From: Pseudomonadota bacterium
Lineage (GTDB): Bacteria; Pseudomonadota; Alphaproteobacteria; Caulobacterales; Caulobacteraceae
Length of the DNA stretch: 22,379 nt
Reading direction: 5' to 3'
Assembly (NCBI GenBank): GCA_023424215.1
Contig: JAFAEC010000033.1
Span: 1 to 22,379 of the forward strand
The translations under genes were made by a program, and so were the position numbers. The notes under the pieces were generated by a model. The model was not told the DNA's origin. It made no database searches and was given only the letters and a program-made list of their open reading frames with translations. Positions 1-6,407 of this stretch are shown here, piece by piece. The stretch's first letter is position 1, and the number at the start of each line of letters is the position of its first letter.

Positions 1-342
1 GTGCTGGACCGGCTGGACGAACTGGTCGCGGACCGCGCCGACTTCGTGCTGGAGACCACCCTCGCCACCCGCTCCCACGCGGTGCGCATCCGCAAATGGA
101 AGGCCGCGGGCTTCCGATTCGACCTGATCTACCTGCGCCTGCCCTCGGTCGAGGCGTCCATCGCCCGCGTGGCCCGACGGGTCGAGCGCGGCGGCCACGG
201 CATCCCGGAGGCCGACCTCCGCCGACGCTTTCCGCTCAGCCTCGAGTACCTGGAGACGGTCTACAAACCGCTCGCCGACAGCTGGGAAGTCTGGGCGAGT
301 GGCGGGGAGACGCCGGAACTGCTAGATTGGAGCCCGAGATGA
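1..342 (+). CDS. Zeta-toxin-like P-loop kinase, C-terminal part (5' end outside window)
   Basis: This is the C-terminal 113 residues of a P-loop NTPase of the zeta-toxin/small AAA type. The frame is open from base 1, so the GTG there is probably internal; the Walker A loop expected in the family would lie upstream. Visible family features are the FVLETT strand near residue 16, a GF-x-x-DLIYLRLPS segment (37-49), and the RVxxRVxxGGHGIPE stretch (56-71) followed by an RRRFP helix. True zeta toxins phosphorylate UDP-N-acetylglucosamine, but many chromosomal members have unknown substrates and need not be toxins. The stop overlaps the ATG of the next gene (ATGA at 339-342), so the two are probably translated together. 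Family is fairly sure; toxin activity is not shown by the sequence. Confidence 0.75.
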   Translation: MLDRLDELVADRADFVLETTLATRSHAVRIRKWKAAGFRFDLIYLRLPSVEASIARVARRVERGGHGIPEADLRRRFPLSLEYLETVYKPLADSWEVWASGGETPELLDWSPR

Positions 343-515
343 GCCTCCTGTTCGACCGCGAAACCACGCTGAAGGCCCTGCGCCGCGCCGCCTGGGTGGC
401 GAAGCACGGCACGCGCGAGGAGCAGTCCGGCCGCTTCCTCCCGCCCCCCGGCTGGAAGGGCCATCTGGTCACCGCCGCCGACGCCGCGCCCCAGCCGAAG
501 AAGAAGCGGGCCTGA
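339..515 (+). CDS. Small basic protein coupled to zeta-like kinase
   Basis: A 58-residue ORF starts at an ATG overlapping the stop of the zeta-like gene (ATGA) and ends at the TGA before a palindromic repeat. The protein is basic at its end (PKKKRA), has an amphipathic helix near residues 8-24 (TLKALRRAAWVAKHG), then a Gly/Pro-rich segment (RFLPPPGWKG). I recognise no domain. The tight coupling suggests a partner of the kinase. In classical epsilon-zeta modules the antitoxin precedes the toxin, so a downstream antitoxin role is only a guess. Codon use looks like the neighbours, with GC-rich third positions, which supports real coding. Confidence 0.6.
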   Translation: MSLLFDRETTLKALRRAAWVAKHGTREEQSGRFLPPPGWKGHLVTAADAAPQPKKKRA

Positions 516-524
516 CCTGACCGT

Positions 525-555
525 CTCCTCCCCGTTCCGCAGGAATGGGGAGGGG
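525..555. repeat. Palindromic hairpin repeat (CTCCCC...GGGGAG)
   Basis: Fourteen paired bases close on a GCA loop: CTCCTCCCCGTTCC against GGAATGGGGAGGGG, with two G-T pairs. No T-run follows. It may help end the upstream transcript, but its form resembles the short intergenic palindromes scattered through Caulobacterales chromosomes. Confidence 0.6.
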
Positions 556-556
556 G

Positions 557-585
557 ACCATCCGGAGCCGCAGGCGGAGGATGGT
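557..585. repeat. Second palindrome ACCATCC/GGATGGT
   Basis: A seven-base inverted repeat (557-563 and 579-585) directly follows the previous hairpin, so the two form one compound element. The left 15 bases (557-571) recur exactly at 659-673, where they include the GGAG ribosome binding site of the MoxR gene. The remaining bases of the 516-674 gap hold the candidate promoter listed at 621. Confidence 0.5.
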
Positions 586-620
586 GGAGGGGTGAAGCCA
601 CAGCGCCCTCTATCTGAACG

Positions 621-649
621 TTGTTTACCCGCCCCGGCTTCGCTACGCC
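621..649 (+). promoter_or_regulatory. Candidate housekeeping promoter for moxR
   Basis: TTGTTTA (621-627), 14 bases, then GCTACGCC (642-649) partly match the Caulobacter pattern TTGACGS-N10-14-GCTANAWC. The -10 half matches six of eight positions and the -35 half is poor. Transcription would start near 656, about 20 bases before the gene. Confidence 0.3.
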
Positions 650-674
650 TGTGCCGTCACCATCCGGAGCCGCC

Positions 675-1547
675 ATGACCCGCGCCAGCGAAAGGTTCGA
701 GGGCACCTCGAACTACATCGCCACCGACGACCTGAAGATCGCGGTCAACGCCGCCGTGGCCCTGGAACGGCCGCTGCTGATCAAGGGCGAGCCGGGCACC
801 GGCAAGACGGTGCTGGCCTATGAGATGGCCCGGGCGCTGGACGCCCCCCTGATCACCTGGCACGTCAAGTCGACCACCAAGGCCCACCAGGGCCTGTACG
901 AATACGACGCCGTCAGCCGCCTGCGCGACAGCCAGCTGGGCGAGGAACGCGTCCACGACGTGCGCAACTATCTGAAGAAGGGCAAGCTGTGGGAGGCCTT
1001 CACCTCTCCGGTCCGCCCCGTGCTGCTTATCGACGAGATCGACAAGGCCGACATCGAGTTCCCCAACGACCTGCTGCAGGAACTCGACCGCATGGAATTC
1101 TACGTCCACGAGACGGACGAGACCATCCGCGCCGAGCGCCGCCCGGTGGTGGTGATCACCTCCAACAACGAGAAGGAGCTGCCCGACGCCTTCCTGCGCC
1201 GCTGCTTCTTCCACTACATCCGCTTCCCCGACGCGGAGACCATGCAGGCCATCGTCGAGGTCCATTTCCCCGGCATCAAGCCGCGCCTGGTGTCGGAGGC
1301 GCTGAAGACCTTCTACGAGATCCGCGACACGCCCGGCCTGAAGAAGAAGCCCTCGACCTCCGAGCTGCTCGACTGGCTGAAGCTGCTGATGGTCGACGAC
1401 GTCGACCCGGCCGTGCTGCGCGAGAAGACCCCCGGCAAGCTGATCCCGCCGCTGCACGGGGCCTTGCTCAAGAACGAGCAGGACGTGCACCTGTTCGAGC
1501 GGCTGGCCTTCCTCGCCCGGCGCGAAGGCGGCCGCCCCGGCGTGTAA
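675..1547 (+). CDS. MoxR-family AAA+ ATPase
   Basis: This 290-residue AAA+ ATPase belongs to the MoxR group, which acts as a chaperone in assembling or activating other proteins, usually with a von Willebrand A-domain partner. Walker A is GEPGTGKT (38-45), Walker B is VLLIDEID (116-123), sensor 1 is the VVITSNNEKELPDAFLRRC stretch, and the C-terminal lid follows. I chose the ATG at 675 because GGAG lies five bases upstream (666-669) and the family begins close to this point; an in-frame upstream TTG at 621 overlaps the candidate promoter. The usual VWA/CoxE-like partner gene is not adjacent: a lipoprotein gene follows. Substrate unknown. Confidence 0.9.
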   Translation: MTRASERFEGTSNYIATDDLKIAVNAAVALERPLLIKGEPGTGKTVLAYEMARALDAPLITWHVKSTTKAHQGLYEYDAVSRLRDSQLGEERVHDVRNYLKKGKLWEAFTSPVRPVLLIDEIDKADIEFPNDLLQELDRMEFYVHETDETIRAERRPVVVITSNNEKELPDAFLRRCFFHYIRFPDAETMQAIVEVHFPGIKPRLVSEALKTFYEIRDTPGLKKKPSTSELLDWLKLLMVDDVDPAVLREKTPGKLIPPLHGALLKNEQDVHLFERLAFLARREGGRPGV

Positions 1548-1578
1548 TCTTTCGCCATGCCGCCGATCAGGTTCGGAC

Positions 1579-1622
1579 ACCCCGGTTACCGCGATTTCAC
1601 TGGTAATGCCGCGCTCCGGGGT
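1579..1622. repeat. Nested inverted repeat between moxR and lipoprotein gene
   Basis: ACCCCGG (1579-1585) pairs with CCGGGGT (1616-1622), and inside it TTACC (1586-1590) pairs with GGTAA (1602-1606). It lies 32 bases after the moxR stop and 30 before the lipoprotein start, so it could end the first transcript or sit in the second leader. There is no T-run. Confidence 0.35.
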
Positions 1623-1652
1623 CACCATAGAGGCCGTACAAGGACACCGCCC

Positions 1653-2516
1653 ATGTCGACCCGTCCCCTTCTGGTTCCCGCCCTCTGCGCCGTCGCCGCG
1701 CTGGTCTCCGCCTGCGACGTCGAAACCCGCTCGGTCCGCCTCGAACGCGCCTCGGACGACGGCGCCGGCAAGGGCGTGCTCAAGGTGGTCGACACCCTGC
1801 AGTGCCCGCAGACGCAAGGGACCCTGACGCGCAAGGGATCGGCCAGCGCCGGCGGCACGGTCTGCAGCTACGTCGGCCCCCGAGGGACCGAAGTCAGCCT
1901 CCATCTCGTCGCCCTCGACGACGGCTCCTCCGCGACGGCGCTGAAAGCCTTCGAGCAACGGCTGTCCGGCGATCTTCCCCAAGCGCTCGCCGGCCTCGAA
2001 CAGGCCCAGGCCGAGGCCGAACGCGACGCCGCCCGGGCCGACGCGACCGACGCCGCCGCCGAAGCCTCGGCGTCGTCCGGCGAGCGCGCCTCGGTGCGGG
2101 GGCCCGGCATGGAAATCGACGCCAACGGCGACGACGCGACCGTGCGCCTGCCGGGACTGCGTATCGAAACGCGCGGCGACCAGGCCAGCGTCAGCATCGG
2201 CGGTTTCCACATCGACGCCGACGACGGCTCGGGCTCGGTCGACATCCAGGGCAAGGAAGACGGCGACAGCGTCAGTATCCGCGCCCGGAACGACAGCGCC
2301 GAAATCCGCGCCAGCGCCGCCGGCGAGGCGACCCGCGCCAGCTGGATCCTGACCGACAACCGGCCCTCGGCCGAGGGCTGGCGACTGGTCGGCTACGAGG
2401 CCCGCGGCCCCGTGGGCGGGCCGCTGGTGGTCGCCACCGTCCGCTCCCGCGACCGCGACCGGGGCCGGGCCTTCGAGGACGCCAAGGACCTGGTGACGCT
2501 CAACGTCGGGGAATAA
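1653..2516 (+). CDS. Putative lipoprotein with 16-residue tandem repeats
   Basis: No named family is recognised. The 287-residue product starts with a short lipoprotein signal whose lipobox is LVSAC, Cys21 being the predicted lipid-bearing residue. Cys51 and Cys71 could form a disulfide. Residues 105-142 are Ala/Glu/Asp-rich and probably helical. Residues 146-193 hold three consecutive 16-residue units beginning A-S/T-V and centred on (P/G)G-x-x-I-(D/E), with degenerate copies to about residue 220, suggesting a small beta-solenoid. The C-terminal part (230-287) looks globular (SWILTDNRPSAEGWRLVGYE). The ATG at 1653 has AAGGA at 1640-1644; the open frame upstream lacks these signals. Likely anchored in an envelope membrane. 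Confidence 0.75.
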   Translation: MSTRPLLVPALCAVAALVSACDVETRSVRLERASDDGAGKGVLKVVDTLQCPQTQGTLTRKGSASAGGTVCSYVGPRGTEVSLHLVALDDGSSATALKAFEQRLSGDLPQALAGLEQAQAEAERDAARADATDAAAEASASSGERASVRGPGMEIDANGDDATVRLPGLRIETRGDQASVSIGGFHIDADDGSGSVDIQGKEDGDSVSIRARNDSAEIRASAAGEATRASWILTDNRPSAEGWRLVGYEARGPVGGPLVVATVRSRDRDRGRAFEDAKDLVTLNVGE

Positions 2517-2558
2517 CGCCCTTGATCGCCGCGCCCGGATGGGTCACCTGACCGCCTC

Positions 2559-2611
2559 GGACCGAAATCGACCTTGTTGGACGCAGTCCGGCGAGGCCCG
2601 GATTTCGGTCC
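2559..2611. repeat. Compound palindrome A (GGACCGAAATC / GATTTCGGTCC)
   Basis: A perfect 11-base inverted repeat (2559-2569 and 2601-2611) encloses a second small hairpin, GGAC-GCA-GTCC (2579-2589). It lies 42 bases after the lipoprotein stop. No T-run follows, so it is either an unusual terminator or a dispersed repeat. Confidence 0.6.
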
Positions 2612-2623
2612 AGCGTATTGCGA

Positions 2624-2683
2624 GAGCCTGATTCACGACATCGGCGGAATCGCGAAGCGATTCCCCCTCAGCCGATCAGGCTC
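2624..2683. repeat. Compound palindrome B (GAGCCTGAT / ATCAGGCTC)
   Basis: The outer arms GAGCCTGAT (2624-2632) and ATCAGGCTC (2675-2683) are perfect. Inside are CGGC/GCCG (2642-2645 and 2671-2674) and GGAATCGC-GAA-GCGATTCC (2646-2664). It begins 12 bases after palindrome A and ends 7 bases before the ribosome binding site of the next gene. I recall closely similar intergenic repeats in Caulobacterales genomes but could not check this. Confidence 0.65.
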
Positions 2684-2690
2684 TAGCGAC

Positions 2691-2704
2691 AGGAACCCGC
2701 CTTG
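2691..2704 (+). promoter_or_regulatory. Ribosome binding site supporting a TTG start
   Basis: AGGAA at 2691-2695 stands six bases before TTG 2702-2704. No ATG or GTG occurs in this frame with such a signal; the next ATG (2759) would remove the first 19 residues. Confidence 0.55.
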
Positions 2705-3349
2705 GCCGTCACGCCCCGCTCCTCTTCCGCCAAAGCCCCGCGCGCCTGGCAGCGCATGCTGTCCGGCCGCCGCCTCGACCTGCTCGATCCCTCGCCGTTC
2801 GACATCGAGATCGAGGACATCGCCCACGGCCTGGCCCGCGTCGCCCGCTGGAACGGCCAGACGATCGGCGAGCACGCCTTCTCGGTCGCCCAGCACTCCT
2901 GCGTCGTCGAGGAGATCGCCGCCCACATCCGTCCCGGGCTTGAGCCGAAATGGCGCCTCGCGGCCCTGCTCCACGACGCCTCGGAGTACGTCATCGGCGA
3001 CATGATCTCGCCGTTCAAATCGGCGCTCGGCGTCAACTACAAGGCCTTCGAGGCCCGGCTTGAAGCCGCCATCCACCTGCGCTTCGGCCTGCCCCCGAAG
3101 AATCCGGTGGAGATCAAGACCCTGATCAAGAAGGCCGACCGCGCCTGCGCCTATTTCGAGGCCACCCAGCTGGCCGGCTTCACGAAGAAGGAGTCGCTGG
3201 GCTTCTTCGGGGCGCCGCCCGCCGGCTACGACCTGGTCATCGAGCCGCTGTCCGCCCCGCAGGCCCAGCAGCGCTATCTCGAACGCTACCGGGTGCTGGC
3301 CGAGGCCGTCGGGCTGATCCCCGCCGCCGACGCCTGGCATACGGAATAG
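2702..3349 (+). CDS. HD-domain phosphohydrolase (YfbR-like)
   Basis: The 215-residue protein is an HD-superfamily metal-dependent phosphohydrolase resembling YfbR-type 5'-deoxynucleotidases. The expected metal ligands are visible: His65 in SVAQHS, His91-Asp92 in LLHDASEYVIGD, and Asp146 in IKKADRA. Such enzymes remove phosphate from nucleoside monophosphates; the substrate here is unknown. A TTG start at 2702 is preferred on its ribosome binding site, with ATG 2759 as the alternative. The next gene starts two bases after the stop, so it is almost certainly co-transcribed with the NrtR-like regulator, suggesting a nucleotide or NAD-related role. Confidence 0.85.
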   Translation: MAVTPRSSSAKAPRAWQRMLSGRRLDLLDPSPFDIEIEDIAHGLARVARWNGQTIGEHAFSVAQHSCVVEEIAAHIRPGLEPKWRLAALLHDASEYVIGDMISPFKSALGVNYKAFEARLEAAIHLRFGLPPKNPVEIKTLIKKADRACAYFEATQLAGFTKKESLGFFGAPPAGYDLVIEPLSAPQAQQRYLERYRVLAEAVGLIPAADAWHTE

Positions 3350-3351
3350 CC

Positions 3352-4308
3352 ATGACGGCGACGCTGGACCCGTCGATCGGCCAGGCCGGCGTCCGCATCG
3401 GCCTGTCCGCCGTGGTCATCGCCCTGCGCGAGGGCGTCGCCTGCGTGCTCACCACGCCCGGCCCGGACGGGACCGCCGCCCTGCCGTTCGGCCCGTTCGA
3501 CCCGGTCCGCGACCGCACCTTCGAACTGGCGCTGAGGTCCTTCGTGACCGCCCAGACCGGCTTCCGTCTCGGCTTCGTCGAACAGCTCTACACCTTCGGC
3601 GACCTCGGCCGCGACAGCCCGCGCGCCACGCCCGGGCCGGAACGACGCCGCGAGGTGTCGGTCGGCTACCTCGCCCTCACCGCCGAGTCCGCCGACGTGC
3701 CCCAGGCCGACGCGCGCTGGACGCCGGTGCTGGACTTCTTCCCGTGGGAGGATCGTCGCGAGGGGCCTCCTGCCTGCGTGGCGCCGATGCTGGACGACCT
3801 GCGCGACTGGGCCGGAGCCGACGCCCGCCGGCGCGCCCGGGTCGACACCCTGTTCGCCGCGGGCCCCGAGCTGCGCTGGAACGAGAGCCGGGTGCTGGAG
3901 CGCTATGAACTGCTCTACGAGGCGGGGCTGGTGGTCGAGGCGGCGCGCGACCGCGACCGGCCGCCCTCGACCCTCGCGTCAGGCCGCCCCATGGCCTCCG
4001 ACCACCGCCGCATCCTCGCCACCGGCCTGGGCCGGCTGCGCGCCAAGCTGCGCTACCGTCCGGTGCTGTTCGACCTGATGCCGAAGACCTTCACCCTCTC
4101 GGGCCTGCAGGCCGCCGCCGAGGCCGTCTCCGGCCTGTCCCTGCACAAGCAGAACTTCCGCCGCGGGGTCGAGCGCACCGGTCTGGTCCGCCCGACCGGC
4201 CGGCTCTCCGCCGCCACCGGCGGCCGCCCGGCCGAGCTCTACCGCGTCGCCGACGGCGACCTCTCCGCCGGCGAGGCGCTCGGCCTGCCCCTCCCCGCCC
4301 TGCGCTGA
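3352..4308 (+). CDS. NrtR-like regulator: degenerate Nudix domain plus winged helix
   Basis: The 318-residue protein has the two-part build of NrtR-type regulators: an N-terminal Nudix fold that senses ADP-ribose or related nucleotides, and a C-terminal winged helix that binds DNA. The EQLYTFGDLGRDSP stretch (about residues 77-90) is a family hallmark. The Nudix box that should read REUxEExGU reads RSFVTAQTG, so the catalytic glutamates are gone and hydrolysis is unlikely. The C-terminal MPKTFTLSGLQ...QNFRRGVERTGLV...GRPAELYRV (about 243-300) is the winged-helix signature. It sits two bases after the HD phosphohydrolase gene. Known family members repress NAD synthesis genes; none are in this window, so its target is open. 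Confidence 0.8.
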   Translation: MTATLDPSIGQAGVRIGLSAVVIALREGVACVLTTPGPDGTAALPFGPFDPVRDRTFELALRSFVTAQTGFRLGFVEQLYTFGDLGRDSPRATPGPERRREVSVGYLALTAESADVPQADARWTPVLDFFPWEDRREGPPACVAPMLDDLRDWAGADARRRARVDTLFAAGPELRWNESRVLERYELLYEAGLVVEAARDRDRPPSTLASGRPMASDHRRILATGLGRLRAKLRYRPVLFDLMPKTFTLSGLQAAAEAVSGLSLHKQNFRRGVERTGLVRPTGRLSAATGGRPAELYRVADGDLSAGEALGLPLPALR

Positions 4309-4329
4309 CGAATTTCCGCATCCGCCCGC

Positions 4330-4358
4330 TTGCGGCCCGGCCCCTCTCCGACTAGTTA
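4330..4358 (+). promoter_or_regulatory. Promoter of tRNA-Ser
   Basis: TTGCGGC (4330-4336), 14 bases, then ACTAGTTA (4351-4358) fits the Caulobacter housekeeping pattern. The 9-mer CCGCTTGCG at the -35 region and the spacing to CTA are the same as upstream of tRNA-Lys, which supports both calls. Confidence 0.5.
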
Positions 4359-4392
4359 GGCCGTCCGTTCGACCAGAGACGTTCGGCCCCGC

Positions 4393-4482
<90 letters not shown>

Positions 4483-4510
4483 CCGGCCTCCTGTCCGGAT
4501 CCTGCCCTGA

Positions 4511-4909
4511 TCAGCCGAACCGCGCCGCCAGCCAGTAGCCGGCCGCGGCCGCCACGGCGGTGAGCAGCGTGCCCCAGGCGACGTCGATCAGGGTGACGTG
4601 CAGCGGCCAGACCCTGAGCGTGGCCTGGTTGGTCAGGTCGTAGGTCGCATAGGCCACGAAGCCCAGCGCCGCGCCCATCATCGTCGCCCGCATCACCGAG
4701 CCGTCGCGCAGGGCGGGGCTCACCGCGATGACGACGATGCCGCAGACGTAGATCAGGTAGAAGGCGACCGCCGCCCGCATGTCGGGCTTGTCGGCGAGCA
4801 GCTCGCCGATGGCGGGGCGGTAGAGCCGCGGGCCGACCTGGGTCAGCCAGATGGCGTCGAGCACGGCCATGGCGACGCCGCTCCCGATGAAGGCCCAGAG
4901 GTAACGCAT
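4511..4909 (-). CDS. DUF2177 family membrane protein
   Basis: This 132-residue integral membrane protein has about four hydrophobic segments (roughly residues 4-22, 46-65, 75-93 and 107-128) and matches the DUF2177 family, including the early LDAIWLTQVGPRLYRP segment and the ATYDLTNQATLRVWP segment. Biochemical function is unknown. DUF2177 genes are recurrent members of clusters under RpoE-ChrR type control. The start lies 12 bases after the DUF1295 stop with an AAGGAG site overlapping that gap (4916-4921), so it is the last gene of the minus-strand operon. A link to membrane lipid modification is inferred from context. Confidence 0.85.
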   Translation of the reverse strand: MRYLWAFIGSGVAMAVLDAIWLTQVGPRLYRPAIGELLADKPDMRAAVAFYLIYVCGIVVIAVSPALRDGSVMRATMMGAALGFVAYATYDLTNQATLRVWPLHVTLIDVAWGTLLTAVAAAAGYWLAARFG

Positions 4910-4921
4910 GTCAGTCTCCTT

Positions 4922-5704
4922 TCAGCGCTTCGGAGGCAGGGGGAAAAAGCGCGACACTCGCGCCTGGTAGGCCCGGTAGGCCTCGGGCCGGGACCGCAGC
5001 ATTTCGGCCTCCAGCATCGGCACGCCGCTGACGTGGTTGAGCAGCCACCACATCATCAGCGCCGCCGGCAGGGTCAGCCAGCTGGCCGGAACGGCCGGAT
5101 CGAAGGCCATGACCGGCCATGCCAGCCAGACCAGCCATTCGAAGAAGTAGTTGGGATGCCGGCTCCAGCCCCACAGGCCGTGGTCGGCGACCTTGCCGCG
5201 GTTGCGCGGGTCGCGCCGGAAGGCCGCCATCTGTCGATCGGCCAGCGCCTCGCCGGCGATCGCGACCAGCACGATGGCCCCGGCCAGCGCGTCGCGCAGA
5301 TCCAGCCCCGCCTCCGGCCGCACCGCCGCGGCCCGCACGGCCAGCACCAGCACGACGACCGTTGCGGCCTGGATCATCAGGAACCGCCACGCCTTCGCGT
5401 TCCACCCGCCCCACTCCACCTTGAGGCGCTCGTAGCGCGGGTCCGGGCGCTGCGCGGCGGCCGTCCGCCGGCCGATGTAGAGGCCCAGCCTCACGCCCCA
5501 GAGCGCGATCAGGGCCGCCGCCAGCGCCTGACGGGACAGATCGGCCCCCTGCGCCGGCCACAGCGCGGCGGCGGCGGCGATCAGGCCGGCGGCGAGGGCC
5601 CATATGGCGTCCACCCAGCCGCCGTCGCCGGTCGAGCGCACGACCGCCCAGGCCGCCGACAGGGCGGCGACCGAGGCAACGGCGGCGAGCAGCAGGACGA
5701 GCAT
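4922..5704 (-). CDS. DUF1295 family membrane protein (steroid 5-alpha-reductase-like fold)
   Basis: The 260-residue polytopic membrane protein belongs to DUF1295, related to isoprenylcysteine methyltransferases and 5-alpha-reductases. The signature LWGWSRHPNYFFEW (about residues 178-191) is clear, as is the PRYERLKVEWG segment near 93-103. Members are NAD(P)H-dependent reductase or methyltransferase candidates acting on lipid substrates in the membrane; the exact reaction is unknown. It lies 61 bases downstream of the ChrR-type gene in the same direction, and that gap holds its own sigma-like promoter (5730-5757), so it can be made from both. DUF2177 follows closely. Confidence 0.87.
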   Translation of the reverse strand: MLVLLLAAVASVAALSAAWAVVRSTGDGGWVDAIWALAAGLIAAAAALWPAQGADLSRQALAAALIALWGVRLGLYIGRRTAAAQRPDPRYERLKVEWGGWNAKAWRFLMIQAATVVVLVLAVRAAAVRPEAGLDLRDALAGAIVLVAIAGEALADRQMAAFRRDPRNRGKVADHGLWGWSRHPNYFFEWLVWLAWPVMAFDPAVPASWLTLPAALMMWWLLNHVSGVPMLEAEMLRSRPEAYRAYQARVSRFFPLPPKR

Positions 5705-5729
5705 CGGCGTTCCCGGGTTTGACCCCTCA

Positions 5730-5757
5730 GCTACGCACGCGACGCTCCGGTGGATGC
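5730..5757 (-). promoter_or_regulatory. Predicted ECF-sigma promoter for DUF1295-DUF2177
   Basis: On the minus strand GCATCC is followed by 16 bases and CGTAGC (ATCC 5755-5752, CGTA 5735-5732). This is the same ATCC-N16-CGTA pattern found twice in the sigma-factor/COG2907 divergent region. The ATG at 5704 would be about 20 bases from the start of transcription. Confidence 0.6.
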
Positions 5758-5765
5758 GCTCCGCG

Positions 5766-6407
5766 TCAGAGCCTGACGAAGGGCTGGATGACCCGGCCCA
5801 GCCAGCCGTCCAGCAGGATCTGGCCGTCCAGCGCGGCGACGCACAGGCACGGCTCGTCGGAGACCACCCGCGGCTGGTGCAGGGTGTCCTCCCCGGCCTC
5901 CTCGAGGTCGCCGACGTCGAACCGCTGCCTCTCGGTGGCGTAGGCTCCTTCCAGCACGCAGGTCAGCTCGACGCCGCCGTGCGTGTGCCGCGGCGTCTTC
6001 CGGCCCGGCTGGATCTCCAGGAGGATGACCCGGCAGTCCCCGTGCCGCGGCGCATGCACGTCGCGCACCCGCACGCCGGGACCCATCCAGCGCCACGGCC
6101 CCAGCCCGTAGCGGCGCAGGGGTTCGGGCAGGCCGGGCATGTCGTTGACCGGCGGGGCGACCTCGGCCTGGCCGGAGTCCGCCTCGGCCCGGGCCAGCAC
6201 CCGCGCCAGCGCATCCGCGGGCATCGCTTCCGGCTCGAGGTCCTCCAGCAGACGTCCGCCGACGCCCTGCAGGCGCCGGGCGACCGCGGCCACGCGCGGG
6301 CGCATGGCCAGATGCGTGGCCACGACCACGGCCTCGGGCGGGCTCAGGGTCCCCGCCGCCCAGGACAGCAGGCGTTCGTCGGAAACATTGTGATGCACCG
6401 CTGTCAT
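5766..6407 (-). CDS. chrR: ChrR-type cupin anti-sigma factor lacking ASD zinc cysteines
   Basis: The 213-residue protein is a ChrR-type anti-sigma factor: an N-terminal helical domain (about 1-85) that holds the ECF sigma factor, and a C-terminal cupin-like domain (about 95-200) that senses singlet oxygen or organic peroxides. The cupin metal ligands His141, His143, Glu147 and His177 are all present, as are Cys187 and Cys189; by my recollection these numbers equal those of R. sphaeroides ChrR, also 213 residues. In the N-terminal domain His6 and His32 remain, but the two zinc cysteines of the H-x3-C-x2-C motif are replaced by Arg36 and Val39. The gene overlaps the sigma gene by ATGA (6404-6407), indicating coupled translation. 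Confidence 0.88.
   Translation of the reverse strand: MTAVHHNVSDERLLSWAAGTLSPPEAVVVATHLAMRPRVAAVARRLQGVGGRLLEDLEPEAMPADALARVLARAEADSGQAEVAPPVNDMPGLPEPLRRYGLGPWRWMGPGVRVRDVHAPRHGDCRVILLEIQPGRKTPRHTHGGVELTCVLEGAYATERQRFDVGDLEEAGEDTLHQPRVVSDEPCLCVAALDGQILLDGWLGRVIQPFVRL

Noticed and set aside
525..585. Rho-independent terminator after the small basic gene
   Set aside because: Strong stem but no T-run on either strand; kept as a palindromic repeat.
2559..2683. CRISPR-like repeats
   Set aside because: The two palindromes differ in sequence and there are no regularly spaced copies or spacers.
2574..3005. Alternative frame starting inside palindrome A and running into the HD gene
   Set aside because: Ser/Pro/Arg-rich translation out of frame with the HD protein; the palindromes account for its beginning.
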